A stretch of 64,000 nucleotides of DNA. Origin: Nocardia inohanensis NBRC 100128. GTDB lineage: Bacteria > Actinomycetota > Actinomycetes > Mycobacteriales > Mycobacteriaceae. Shown here piece by piece: positions 52,449 to 62,397 of this stretch (positions are counted from its first letter, which is position 1; the number at the start of each line of letters is the position of its first letter). Both the position numbers and the translations under genes were made by a program. Under the pieces are notes generated by a model. It searched no databases, was not told where the DNA came from, and was given only the letters and a program-made list of their open reading frames with translations. The DNA lies in the NCBI RefSeq assembly GCF_001612945.1, contig NZ_BDBK01000008.1:124001-188000 (forward strand), in the 5' to 3' direction.

Positions 52449-52784
52449 TCAGCGGGTGGCGCGCTCGACGCGCGCCCGGGCCGCGGCGAACCATGCCTGG
52501 GTATCGACCAGTCCCGCGGCGATCTCCTTGCGAGCGCCGTTGAATCCGTAGAGCGCTCCGGCGTACCGGGTCAGGATGGACCCTTCGGGTTCTTCGAGGG
52601 TCTCCAGCATTTCGGCATCACCCAGCAGGTATGCGACACCCGCGAGGTCCCCGGCGGCCCAGGCTTCGCGGTAGTCGTCCCATCCGTGCTGCTTGACGGC
52701 GATCGCCCGCTCGACCAGTTCGGCTTGCAGGGCATCGCGTTCGGTATCGCTGGGCTGCCGCGATTTGAGGTGATCCCAGTTCAT
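52449..52784 (-). CDS. Small conserved-looking protein of unknown function
   Basis: A 111-residue protein (ATG 52784 after GGTGG; ATG 52802 also possible). All-helical: DTERDALQAELVERAIAVKQHGWDDYREAWAAGDLAGVAYLLGD, then ARKEIAAGLVDTQAWFAAARARV. No signal, membrane segment or catalytic motif. It converges on the tautomerase gene with no gap and is divergent from the amidohydrolase gene. Family not recognised. Confidence 0.6.
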   Translation of the reverse strand: MNWDHLKSRQPSDTERDALQAELVERAIAVKQHGWDDYREAWAAGDLAGVAYLLGDAEMLETLEEPEGSILTRYAGALYGFNGARKEIAAGLVDTQAWFAAARARVERATR

Positions 52785-52835
52785 CGCTCGAGTATCCACC
52801 ATGGCTCGTGCGGGCCGATTCGCGCGAGGCAGCCC

Positions 52836-52864
52836 TTGACACTTAGTGACCGATCGGTTGCAAT
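52836..52864 (+). promoter_or_regulatory. Promoter with TetR operator for the amidohydrolase operon
   Basis: TTGACA (52836-52841), 17 bp, TGCAAT (52859-52864) form a promoter ending 6 bp before GTG 52871. The palindrome ACCGATCGGT (52849-52858) lies between the two boxes and is a common TetR-type core, probably bound by the TetR product of the same operon. The very short leader implies near-leaderless translation. Confidence 0.65.
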
Positions 52865-52870
52865 GTTGTT

Positions 52871-54610
52871 GTGAGCTATGACACGATCATCAAAGGCGGA
52901 CGCTGGTTCGATGGCGCCGGATCCCCTTCTGCCATCCGCCATCTCGGATTGCGCGGTGATCGTGTCGCCGTGGTCGCCACCGAGCCGCTCGACGAAACCG
53001 ATTGCCCGCGAGTCATCGACGCCGCGGGCAAATGGGTGCTGCCGGGCATGATCGACATCCACACCCACTACGACATCGAAGTCCTGCGGGCTCCGGGACT
53101 GACCGAGTCTGTGCGGCACGGCATTACGACGGTGATTCTCGGTTCGTGTTCGCTCTCCACGGTGCACGCCGAGGCCACCGACGCGGGCGACCTGTTCGGC
53201 CGGGTCGAGGCGATTCCGCGCGAGCACGTGATCGCCGCGGTGCGCGACAAGAGCTGGAACTCCGCCCGCGAGTACGTGGCCGCGCTCGAGGCGTTGCCAC
53301 TGGGCCCCAATCTGGCCGCGATGATCGGGCATTCGGATATCCGGACCGCCCTCATGGGCCTGGACCGCGCCACCCGCAAGGAGGTCCGGCCCAGCGCGGC
53401 GGAGCAGGCGGCGATGGAAGCCGCGCTCACCGAGGCGCTCGACGCCGGATTCGTGGGGATGTCGGCGCAACAGCTGCTCTTCGACAAACTCGACGGCGAG
53501 GTCGCCCGGTCACGCACGCTGCCGTCGACCTATGCCGGGGCGCGGGAACGCCGGCGGCTCAATGCGATTCTGCGCCGGCGCGGGCGGGTATTGCAGGGCG
53601 GACCCGATGTCACCTCGCCGCGCAGCATCGCCGCCATGACCTTCAGCAGCGTCGGGCTCTTCCGCAAGCGGTTGAAGACCACACTGATCTCGGCCGCCGA
53701 TCTCAAGGCGAATCCGCTGCTGGTGTATCTGATGGGCGCCATCACCCGCGTGGTGAACGGCCTGGGCGGCGACTTCCGCTGGCAGCATCTGCCGATCCCG
53801 TTCCAGGTGTATGCCGACGGCATCGACCTGGTCATCTTCGAGGAGTTCGGATCCGGTGCGGCCGCACTGCATCTCGCCGATCAGGTCGCGCGCAACGCGC
53901 TGATGAGCGACGAGTCCTACCGTAGGCGGTTCCGCAAGGATTACGACAACAAGTTCGGGATCCGGGTGTGGCATCGCGACTTCTTCGACGCCGAGATCGT
54001 GGGCTGCCCGGATTCCAGCGTGATCGGCAAGACGTTCGGGCAGGTGGGCGTCGACCGCGGCGGGCTGCATCCGGTGGATGCGTTCCTGGATCTGGTGGTC
54101 GAGCACGGCACCAAATTGCGGTGGCGCACAACGATCTCCAATCATCGGCCCGAGATGCTCAACAAGCTGAGCGCGCATCCGGGCGTGCAGCTGGGCTTCT
54201 CGGATGCGGGCGCCCACCTGCGCAATATGGCCTTCTACAACTTCGGCCTGCGCTTCCTGCGGCGGGTGCTGGAGGCCGAACGGTCCGGCGATCCGTTCCT
54301 CACCTTGGAACAGGCGGTGCGCCGGGTGACGGGCGAACTCGCCGACTGGTACGGCCTCGACGCCGGATATCTGCGCGCGGGCGATCGCGCCGACCTGCTC
54401 GTCGTCGATCCGGCCGGCTTGGACGAGTCGCTGGAGACGTACGCCGAATGCCCCGTGCCGACCTACGGTGACCTGCCACGTATGGTCAATCGCAATGACA
54501 AAGCCGTGTCGGCCGTATTCGTCGGCGGCCAGTACGTCTTCGGCGACGGTGTTCCCGCCGAGGTGCTGGGCGCCGAGCGGACCGGCCGATTCCTGCGAGC
54601 TGGAGGCTAA
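52871..54610 (+). CDS. N-acyl-D-amino-acid deacylase-family amidohydrolase
   Basis: A 579-residue amidohydrolase. DTIIKGGRWFDGAG and the metal-binding HTHYD (in MIDIHTHYDIEV) open it. FSDAGAHLRNMAFYNFGLRFL holds the late Asp, and GRADLLVV-type RAGDRADLLVVDPAG closes it. This is the D-aminoacylase/dihydroorotase-like clade, cytosolic, with one or two metals. It may deacylate N-acyl amino acids or cleave lactams. GTG 52871 is used. TetR follows without spacing. A decayed relative lies at 18457-19100. Confidence 0.88.
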   Translation: MSYDTIIKGGRWFDGAGSPSAIRHLGLRGDRVAVVATEPLDETDCPRVIDAAGKWVLPGMIDIHTHYDIEVLRAPGLTESVRHGITTVILGSCSLSTVHAEATDAGDLFGRVEAIPREHVIAAVRDKSWNSAREYVAALEALPLGPNLAAMIGHSDIRTALMGLDRATRKEVRPSAAEQAAMEAALTEALDAGFVGMSAQQLLFDKLDGEVARSRTLPSTYAGARERRRLNAILRRRGRVLQGGPDVTSPRSIAAMTFSSVGLFRKRLKTTLISAADLKANPLLVYLMGAITRVVNGLGGDFRWQHLPIPFQVYADGIDLVIFEEFGSGAAALHLADQVARNALMSDESYRRRFRKDYDNKFGIRVWHRDFFDAEIVGCPDSSVIGKTFGQVGVDRGGLHPVDAFLDLVVEHGTKLRWRTTISNHRPEMLNKLSAHPGVQLGFSDAGAHLRNMAFYNFGLRFLRRVLEAERSGDPFLTLEQAVRRVTGELADWYGLDAGYLRAGDRADLLVVDPAGLDESLETYAECPVPTYGDLPRMVNRNDKAVSAVFVGGQYVFGDGVPAEVLGAERTGRFLRAGG

Positions 54611-55228
54611 TTGACGACCGCGCGACGAACTCAGGCCGAGCGCCGCGCCGCCACCATCACCAAACTCGTCGAGGCCACCATCGAGGCCATCGCCGAGATC
54701 GGTTATCACAATGCCTCGCTCGGTGAGATCAGCGCCCGGGCCGGGGTTTCCAAGGGCGCCATCTTCCGCCACTTCGAATCCCGGACCGATCTGGTCGTCG
54801 CCGCCGCGGACGAGGTGCGCCGCCGCCATATGGTCGCGGTCGCGGATCTGCGCGTTCCCGGGAACACCACGCATCCGGTCGATCTGGTGGCGGTGCTGCG
54901 CCTGATGCGCCGCGAGATTCGCGACACCACCAATACGGTGTGGCTGGAGCTGCTCGTCGCGGCGCGCACCGAACCCGAACTGCGCCTGCGCCTGGAACCC
55001 GTGCTGCGGGACATGATGCGCGAGGTCGAGGAGCTCGCCGTCACCGTCCTCACCCCCGACGTCTCCCCGGACGCCGCCCGCCTGATCGCCACCTCGCTGA
55101 CCCACATGTTCGATGGCGAGGCCATCTTCCGGCACACCTATCCGCGCCCCGAACTGGAGGAGGCGCGGGTCGAGCAGATCGCGAATGCGTTCCACCAGTT
55201 GACCTCCCGTACCGACGCCACCCCCTGA
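54611..55228 (+). CDS. TetR-family regulator, coupled to the amidohydrolase gene
   Basis: A 205-residue regulator whose TTG start (54611) directly follows the amidohydrolase TAA, so translation is coupled. HTH: HNASLGEISARAGVSKGAIFRHFESRTDLVVAAADEV. It probably feeds back on the ACCGATCGGT site in the operon promoter. The C-terminal domain is of the TetR type with MREVEELAVTVL; ligand unknown. Confidence 0.88.
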   Translation: MTTARRTQAERRAATITKLVEATIEAIAEIGYHNASLGEISARAGVSKGAIFRHFESRTDLVVAAADEVRRRHMVAVADLRVPGNTTHPVDLVAVLRLMRREIRDTTNTVWLELLVAARTEPELRLRLEPVLRDMMREVEELAVTVLTPDVSPDAARLIATSLTHMFDGEAIFRHTYPRPELEEARVEQIANAFHQLTSRTDATP

Positions 55229-55272
55229 ATATTGGCTGGACCTCGATCAGGTTGCACCGGATCATCTTCGGA

Positions 55273-56421
<1,149 letters not shown>

Positions 56422-56426
56422 ACGGA

Positions 56427-56462
56427 ACGGTCGGTGCGACTCCGAGGAGCCGCACCGACCGT
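56427..56462. terminator. Bidirectional terminator hairpin
   Basis: ACGGTCGGTGCG (56427-56438) and CGCACCGACCGT (56451-56462) form a perfect 12-bp GC-rich stem with a 12-nt loop. It starts 6 bp after the AAA gene stop and ends 30 bp before the convergent secreted-protein stop, so it probably ends both transcripts. No T tract on either side. Confidence 0.75.
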
Positions 56463-56491
56463 GTCATTCAGATTTCCGAATCCGTTGTGCG

Positions 56492-57337
56492 TCAGGGCTT
56501 CTGCGCGCATTCGGCGGGGGCCACGATGCCCTGGTTGGCGACCTGGTCGCCGAGCAGGACGGTGATCTTGGCCTCGACCGGGGTCTGGCCGGGCGCCGAG
56601 ATCTTGACGATGAAGGATTCGGTCTTCTCCGCGGCGGTCGCGGTGCACTGCGCCCGCCAGGCGACCTTCTGTCCGTCAGCGCTGATCTCGGAGCTGACGT
56701 AGCCCTTCTTCGGTTCGGCGCTGGTGACCGACACGATCTTGGCGGTGACACCGGCCGGGATATCGACCAGCTCGGAGATCGGAGTCTCGGCGCGCCCGAA
56801 GGTGTTCACCGAAGCACGGTCTTCCTTGGCGACCAGTGTGCCGGTGGGCCCGGCGCCGGTGGTCGTGGTGGTGAGCGTGTTGGACGCTGCGGTCGTATCG
56901 AAGGCCCCGTTGGTAGCGAACCCCTTCACCACCGCCTCGCTGGAGATAGCGGTCTTGTCCGGGGTCTTCCCGTCGACCATCACGGTGAGGGTGGCGGTCC
57001 CGGTCTTGGTCTTGGAGATCTCGCCGAGGGTGAACTGCACCTTCTGCCCCTGGCGAGTCCCGCCGGACTGATAGGTGGTGCTGTTCGGAATGGTCACTTC
57101 GGCAACCACATTGGTGAAGGTGTCGTTGCCCGCGGTGCTCACCGTGAGCACACACGCGACCTCGTCGCCGGGGAACAGGCTGCCCGGGGTCTGGATGTCC
57201 TTGCACTCGTACTTGGAGCTCGGCCCGGCCACGGCGTAGGCCGGAGCGGTGGCGAGCTGAAGCCCGCCGGCGGCGAGGGCGATCGTCGAGGCGACCATCG
57301 CGACTCGTTTCAGCGCGGGCTTGGGGGCACTGGTCAT
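56492..57337 (-). CDS. Secreted protein with repeated beta domains, unknown function
   Basis: A 281-residue protein with a Sec signal peptide (residues 1-35, ends APAYA). The mature part is Thr/Val-rich and beta-structured, in two blocks: YECKDIQTPGSLFPGDEVACVLTVSTAGNDTFTNVVAEVTIPN... and a Cys-containing second part (WRAQCTATAAEKTESFIVKISAPGQ). The first block resembles DUF11/invasin-like extracellular domains. Paired Cys suggest disulfides. A role at the cell surface is inference; the family was not recognised. Confidence 0.7.
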   Translation of the reverse strand: MTSAPKPALKRVAMVASTIALAAGGLQLATAPAYAVAGPSSKYECKDIQTPGSLFPGDEVACVLTVSTAGNDTFTNVVAEVTIPNSTTYQSGGTRQGQKVQFTLGEISKTKTGTATLTVMVDGKTPDKTAISSEAVVKGFATNGAFDTTAASNTLTTTTTGAGPTGTLVAKEDRASVNTFGRAETPISELVDIPAGVTAKIVSVTSAEPKKGYVSSEISADGQKVAWRAQCTATAAEKTESFIVKISAPGQTPVEAKITVLLGDQVANQGIVAPAECAQKP

Positions 57338-57575
57338 TGTCTTCTCACTTCCTGGTCGGTTGATCGGCCCCCGCGCTGACTGCGGTTCGGATCATCCTCT
57401 GCTGTGTTCTGCACCCAGGGTCGGTGGAGTGACTCTGTATCCACCAATGAACGACTAACGGTCGCGAATCGGGGGGTGCCCAGTTTTTGAGGGGATTTCG
57501 TTGGATTGTGTTTCGTATGCGCCAACCAAACGGAAACGCAATAGATTCGGCTGCTCAACGGGGGAGTCGGGAAGC
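57338..57575. other. Upstream region of the secreted-protein gene
   Basis: About 240 bp with lower GC than the surroundings, including T-rich parts (GTTTTTGAGGGGATTTCG reads across 57480-57500 approximately). It must hold the promoter of the minus-strand secreted protein. No ORF with a good RBS, RNA gene or clear repeat is seen before the hairpin at 57576. Confidence 0.4.
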
Positions 57576-57610
57576 CTGACCCCCGATAAGGTTCACTTAT
57601 CGGAGGTCAG
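57576..57610. repeat. Strong inverted repeat between divergent genes
   Basis: CTGACC-C-CCGATAAG (57576-57590), GTTCA loop, CTTATCGG-A-GGTCAG (57596-57610): a 14-bp paired stem with one mismatch. It lies 87 bp before the coiled-coil gene and has no T tract, so an operator or mRNA structure is more likely than a terminator. Confidence 0.6.
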
Positions 57611-57696
57611 AACGGGCGCGGATAATTTGGGGCGCAACGGGTTTCGTTTCGTGTTCTTACGTTGGAAATGACGAAACCAACGCTACGATTCTCGTT

Positions 57697-58800
57697 GTGC
57701 CGACGACTTGCAACTACCCGGGATGTGTCCGACCGATTACTCGCGGAGGGGGACCCGGAAGGCCATCGGAATACTGTGATCACCCGGACCACACCCGGTG
57801 GCGGGCTTGGAAAGAGCGGCAGCGGCGGCAGAACGCGGAGGGTGAGACCTCGGCCGCGAACGTCACTGTGACGCAACAGGGTCCGGCCGTGGTTGCTCGA
57901 CTGCGGGCCGATGAATTGCTCGGTCAGTTCCGTGGGCTGGCTGATCAGTTGGGGAACACGCTCTCGGCGGCGGTGGCCGAGTTGTCCACGCTCGCCGATC
58001 CTTCGGTGGCGGAAGCGCAGGTCCAGGCGGTGCAAGCGGATGCGGCGCGGAGGATCGCGGAGGCGGAGGTGGCGACGGTCGCGGCCGAGCAGGCGCGGCG
58101 GGAGGCCGAAGAAGCCCGGGAGGCAGCCGAAGCGGCGGCCGACGACGCGGCGGCGGCGGCAGAGAGCGCGGAGGCGCGGATCGCCGAAGCTCTCAGTGCG
58201 CGGGACGATGCGCTGCGCGAGGTCGAACGCGTCAGTAAGCAGGCTGGGGATGAGGTGTTCGCGGCGCGCGCCGAGGCGGAGGCCGAGATTCGTACCGTGC
58301 GCCGGGAAGCCGCCGAAGATGTGGAGCGGGCTCGTCAGCAGGCCGGCGAGGAGATCGAGCTGGCGCGGTCGAAAACCGCCACCGAGATCGAGGGCGTTCG
58401 CCGTGAGGCCGGTCAGCGCATCACCGCTGCCGCCGCGGAGCGGGATCTGGCGGTACAGCGGGCGGCCGATGCCGAGCGTGCCATCGACCGGGCGGAAGCG
58501 GCGGTGGCCGAACGCAATCAAGCACTGGGCGAGACCCGGGACGAGCTCAAGCGGGTGCGCGAGGAGCTCGACCGTTCACGCTCCGAACTCGCCGAAGTCC
58601 GCAAACAGGCCGCCGCCGATATCGCGGCCGTGCGCGCCGAATCCGCCGCAGCGGTCGAGAAAGCCGGAAAGCAGGCGGCCGAACGACTCGCCGCCCTCGA
58701 TGACGCCCGTGCGCAAACCCTGGCCCGCGCCGAACGAGCCGAGCAGCAACTCGATCAGCTCCTCGCCGAACGCCCCGCCACAGCGCGCGAGACTCGGTGA
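57697..58800 (+). CDS. Coiled-coil protein with N-terminal Cys/His motif
   Basis: A 367-residue protein from GTG 57697. Residues 1-35 have Cys5, Cys10, Cys27, His29 and His32 (CNYPGC ... YCDHPDH), a likely zinc-binding knot. From about 75 to the end the chain is Ala/Glu/Arg-rich coiled coil (AEQARREAEEAREAAEAAADDA...). The design resembles KfrA-like DNA-binding coiled-coil proteins, but no HTH is evident. A DNA or structural role is inference. I do not know a named family. Confidence 0.7.
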   Translation: MPTTCNYPGCVRPITRGGGPGRPSEYCDHPDHTRWRAWKERQRRQNAEGETSAANVTVTQQGPAVVARLRADELLGQFRGLADQLGNTLSAAVAELSTLADPSVAEAQVQAVQADAARRIAEAEVATVAAEQARREAEEAREAAEAAADDAAAAAESAEARIAEALSARDDALREVERVSKQAGDEVFAARAEAEAEIRTVRREAAEDVERARQQAGEEIELARSKTATEIEGVRREAGQRITAAAAERDLAVQRAADAERAIDRAEAAVAERNQALGETRDELKRVREELDRSRSELAEVRKQAAADIAAVRAESAAAVEKAGKQAAERLAALDDARAQTLARAERAEQQLDQLLAERPATARETR

Positions 58801-58925
58801 CGGCCAACGAGATCCCCGCACCTCGTCGATTGGAACCTGTTTCAGAATAGGCGATCTTGCAACCCCGATCCGCAGTAGCATCACCGGCATCCACCGGAGG
58901 GTGGCGGATTGAATGGGGGGATGCC

Positions 58926-59942
58926 GTGCGTACGGGGTGGGGGCGAGCCGTGCTCGTCACGGTCGTCATGACGATCGCGGGAATGGTCGCCGCGCCGGGA
59001 CCGGCGGTCGCGAGTGCGGAGCCGGACTGCCGGGACATCGACATCCCGGTGACCGTTGCGGGTGCGGCGCACACCGTGTACGGCCGGTTGTGTAATCCGG
59101 CCGGCGGTCCCTCCGCGGCATTGCAGGTGCTGGTGCACGGCGCGACCTACGACCATTTCTATTGGGATCTACCGGGATTCGACGGCCGATACTCCTATGT
59201 GCGACGCGCGAGCGAGGCCGGGTACTCGACGCTGGCGATCGACCGGATCGGTTCGGGGCGCAGCAGCCGCCCGCCGGCGACCGAGGTGACGGCGCTGTCG
59301 AACGCGGAGGTGCTGCATCAGGTCGTGCGGGCGATGCGGCGCGGCGAGGTGTCCGATCCGTGGAAGTACGTTGTCACCGTGGGTCATTCGTTCGGCACGG
59401 TGGTCACCGACGTGGAGGCCGCGACCTACCGGGACGTCGATGCCGTCATCGCGACCGGATGGCTGAGCCGGCCGGGGCTGCTGACCTCCATGGATTTGAT
59501 CACCAGGCAGCAGGCCGGCACGGACGGCGCACTGCCTGCCGGATACTTCACCATGCGGCCGAACGGGCGCGAGATGTTCATGGCGGCGGGTCATTACGAA
59601 CCGCAGGTCTTGACCGCGGTGGAGGCGCTGGGCGGGACGATCACGCTCGGTGAGACGGCGACTCCCATGACGGCTCCGCTGGTGCAGGCCGGCAATCCGA
59701 TCGCGGTGCCGACACTGCTGGTGCTGGGCGAATACGATCCGTTCTTCTGCACCCCGCCCGAGCATCAGCCCTGCACCGCCGCCGGAGTGCTGACCTCCGA
59801 GCGCCCGTTCTTCACCGATGCCGCGCAACCGGCGGTCCATGTACAACCCGGCGCCGGTCACAGCATCGCGCACGAGACGAATGCCCAGGACGGTTTCGAC
59901 GCCATGCTCGCCTGGATGCGAAATAGGGCATTTGTCCGATAG
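58926..59942 (+). CDS. Secreted alpha/beta hydrolase
   Basis: A 338-residue exported hydrolase from GTG 58926 (GGGGGGA upstream) with a signal peptide (AVLVTVVMTIAGMVAAPGPAVASA). HGATYDHFYWDLPG gives the oxyanion region, GHSFGTVV the Ser nucleophile, VLGEYDPFF the acid and GAGHSIAHE the His. Two Cys pairs (DC...LC, FC...PC) suit the oxidising exterior. Likely an extracellular esterase or lipase; substrate unknown. The Tyr-rich WDLPGFDGRYSYV segment is usual in this actinobacterial subgroup. Confidence 0.87.
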   Translation: MRTGWGRAVLVTVVMTIAGMVAAPGPAVASAEPDCRDIDIPVTVAGAAHTVYGRLCNPAGGPSAALQVLVHGATYDHFYWDLPGFDGRYSYVRRASEAGYSTLAIDRIGSGRSSRPPATEVTALSNAEVLHQVVRAMRRGEVSDPWKYVVTVGHSFGTVVTDVEAATYRDVDAVIATGWLSRPGLLTSMDLITRQQAGTDGALPAGYFTMRPNGREMFMAAGHYEPQVLTAVEALGGTITLGETATPMTAPLVQAGNPIAVPTLLVLGEYDPFFCTPPEHQPCTAAGVLTSERPFFTDAAQPAVHVQPGAGHSIAHETNAQDGFDAMLAWMRNRAFVR

Positions 59943-60009
59943 CTTCCGGTTCGTCCCACCTTTTAAGGTCGGCTTCGGGTCGGGGTGGTCCGGAGGAGGA
60001 AGTTCGCGG

Positions 60010-60711
60010 ATGATGCGGTCGCGGAGTCGCTTTCGAGCGGCGATGGGTGCGTTGGTGGTTGTGGTCGCGCCGGTGCTGGTGGTGACGGCGTGCTCGACGA
60101 AGGATACGAGTTCGGGGGCGTCGGCATCGTCGACGGTGAGCCGGACCTCGGTGAGTGCGACGAAGACGGTGACGCCGACGAGTTCGGGTGCCGCGCAGGG
60201 TAATCAGGGTGGTTCGGGCGGCGGTCAAGGCGGCTCGGGCGGTTCCGGTGGTACCGGCGGCGGAGCGAATTCGGGTGGTGGTCAGGGCGGCGGCACCCCG
60301 GACGGGGCCGGGTATCCGCCCGGATATCAGGACGGCGGCCCGATAAACGGCAAGCAGGCCGACGGCTCGGGCTATTACGCGGATCCGACCGCGCCCGAAT
60401 CGCCGTATATGCATTCGCCCACGCCCACCCCGGGCGGTACCGATATCGGCTGCGGCGTGGATTGCGGCGTGATCAAGAACTGCGCGTCGCAATACAACTA
60501 TTACGGCGACCCGCGCACGCCCGCCGAGATCGATGCGATCGGCCAGCGAGATGGCAAGTGCCCCACACCGATCAAGGGCACCACGACCACCTCGCCGAAG
60601 GCGGATCCGCCGGTGACTTCCACGACGGCTCCGGCCCCGGAACCCAGCACGACCATTGCTACCTCGGCTTCTGTTCCGACCTCGGCCGCGACCACTTCGC
60701 CGGCGAACTAG
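60010..60711 (+). CDS. Gly/Ser/Thr-rich lipoprotein
   Basis: A 233-residue protein with a GGAGGAGG upstream. The signal peptide ends in VVTAC, lipidated Cys28. Then come a Thr/Ser stretch, a long Gly/Gln/Ser linker (about 60-100, GGSGGGQGGSGGSGGTGGG) and a small folded part with four Cys (GCGVDCGVIKNCASQYNYYGDPRTPAEIDAIGQRDGKCP). A Thr/Pro/Ser tail closes it. Such proteins project a small disulfide domain from the membrane through the wall. Function unknown. Confidence 0.8.
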   Translation: MMRSRSRFRAAMGALVVVVAPVLVVTACSTKDTSSGASASSTVSRTSVSATKTVTPTSSGAAQGNQGGSGGGQGGSGGSGGTGGGANSGGGQGGGTPDGAGYPPGYQDGGPINGKQADGSGYYADPTAPESPYMHSPTPTPGGTDIGCGVDCGVIKNCASQYNYYGDPRTPAEIDAIGQRDGKCPTPIKGTTTTSPKADPPVTSTTAPAPEPSTTIATSASVPTSAATTSPAN

Positions 60712-60929
60712 CGAACCCGTAGCGCCCACAGATCCGCTGCGGACCGCATCCTGCATGCTTCGCGACGGAAGCTCCGATGTTGCTCGCATCCGGCCCGTTC
60801 AGCGGTATCGTCATGGGCAAGACGGCACCGCCCGGACCTCGCTTCTGCAATGATCTTCGATCGAGGGTTCGTTATCCGGCGGGCCGCCCGTGCAGGGATC
60901 CACCGACAGGTGCACGGAAGGGTAAAGGG

Positions 60930-61736
60930 GTGCGAGACTTGAACATCGACGCCATGCGAGCACGGCAATCCCGGCCAAGTGTGGCGCGCGTCTACAGCTA
61001 CGTGCTCGGCGGGCGCGACAACTACGGGGTCGACAAAGAAGTCGGCGACTTCTTCATGGGCGATCTGCCCGGTTCCGAGCTACTCGCGATCACCAATCGG
61101 CAGGCGGTGCTCCGCGCTACGCGGAGTATGGCCGGGGACGGGATCAAGCAGATCATCGATATGGGCTGCGGTCTGCCCACCGATGTCAACGTGCATGACG
61201 AGTTGCGCAAGATACATCCGGACGGACGGGTGGTCTATATCGACAACGACCCGTTCGTGGTGGCGCACGGTCGTGCGCTGCTGGCGGTGGACGACAATAT
61301 CCTGGTGCTCGAGGCCGAGGTGGGTGAGCCGGAGAGCATCGCCGGTAATCCGGACGTGCAGCGGCTGATTGATTTCGACGAACCGGTTGGAATCATCTTC
61401 GGTGCGGTGCTGAGCTTCCTCGAGGACAAGGAAGACCCGGCGGGCGTGGTGCGGTACTGGGCCGAGCGCATCGCCTCCGACAGCCGCATCTACATCTCAC
61501 ACTTCCGCACCGGCCACAATCGCGAGGCGGCGGCCACCGAGCGGAAGATCGTCGAGGCGTTCGGCCGCGGCAAATGGCGTACCGATGCCGAAATCCGGGC
61601 TCTGTTCGGCGATTTGGAGGTGCTCGAGCCCGAGGTGCAGCCGTGCGCGGAGTGGCGGCCGGACCCTTCGGCCGTGAAGCACGACCTCAGCGATTACGAA
61701 CTGCTGATCGTCTGCGGGATCTCCCGCAAGCCATAG
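60930..61736 (+). CDS. SAV2177/DUF574-type SAM-dependent methyltransferase
   Basis: A 268-residue protein from GTG 60930 with GGAAGGG upstream. SRPSVARVYSYVLGGRDNYGVDKEVGD and then QIIDMGCGLPTDVNVHDELRKIHPDGRVVYIDNDP are diagnostic of the actinobacterial DUF574 family, which binds SAM and is very abundant in Nocardia and Streptomyces. The substrate is not known for most members. Monocistronic; the 218-bp upstream gap shows no gene. Confidence 0.9.
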   Translation: MRDLNIDAMRARQSRPSVARVYSYVLGGRDNYGVDKEVGDFFMGDLPGSELLAITNRQAVLRATRSMAGDGIKQIIDMGCGLPTDVNVHDELRKIHPDGRVVYIDNDPFVVAHGRALLAVDDNILVLEAEVGEPESIAGNPDVQRLIDFDEPVGIIFGAVLSFLEDKEDPAGVVRYWAERIASDSRIYISHFRTGHNREAAATERKIVEAFGRGKWRTDAEIRALFGDLEVLEPEVQPCAEWRPDPSAVKHDLSDYELLIVCGISRKP

Positions 61737-61784
61737 CGACTCCCGGGTGCGGTAGGTGCGAAAGCAGCTACCGCACACTGCTGT

Positions 61785-62393
61785 TCAGCGCGGCTTCCGC
61801 CACATCGGCCACATGAGTGGCCCACCGCCGGTGGCATCCAGTTCCCCGGTGACCTCGAAACCGAAACGCTCGTAGTACGGGACGTTTTCGGCCTTGCTCG
61901 ACTCCAGATAGGCCGGCGCACCCTCGGCGTCACAACGGTCCAACCGCGAGGCCAGCAGCGCGTGACCGTAGCCGAGCCCGCGGGCGCTGGGCAGCGTGCC
62001 GATCGCCTGGAGGTACCAGTGCGGTTCACGAGGATGCTGCGCGGCCATGGTCTCGGCCAGCTGCCCCGCCTGCCCCAGCCGCCGCCCGAACGCTCGGATC
62101 AGGCTCGGCAGCGCCCGCAGATTCGCGCCCTGGGAACTGTGCCAGCGACCGGGTGGGGCCCAAAGCGTCGCTCCCGCAATCCTTCCGGCGTCGTCTTGGG
62201 CGACTTCGACGCCGCCGTGGGCGAGGAAATGCGTGCGGACCTGCCCGGCGAACAGCTGTGCGGCGCGCTGCGGCCGGACGGCGTCATCGGGGATGAGCCA
62301 TTCGAAGACCGGATCGTCGCCGAAGGCGATGCCGAGTACGCGCGCCAGCTCCCGGATGTCCGTTTTCAAGGCGGGGCGAACGGTGACCTCCAT
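61785..62393 (-). CDS. GNAT-family N-acetyltransferase
   Basis: A 202-residue acetyltransferase: VRPALKTDIRELARVLGIAFGDDPVFEWLIPDD at the N-terminus, the acetyl-CoA loop HWYLQAIGTLPSARGLGYGHALLASRL (Q/R-x-x-G-x-G/A form) and PAYLESSKAENVPYYERFGFEVTGEL. It starts 4 bp after the MBL gene stop and shares that transcript. The acceptor is unknown; many in this subgroup are of unassigned function. Confidence 0.9.
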   Translation of the reverse strand: MEVTVRPALKTDIRELARVLGIAFGDDPVFEWLIPDDAVRPQRAAQLFAGQVRTHFLAHGGVEVAQDDAGRIAGATLWAPPGRWHSSQGANLRALPSLIRAFGRRLGQAGQLAETMAAQHPREPHWYLQAIGTLPSARGLGYGHALLASRLDRCDAEGAPAYLESSKAENVPYYERFGFEVTGELDATGGGPLMWPMWRKPR

Positions 62394-62397
62394 GCCC

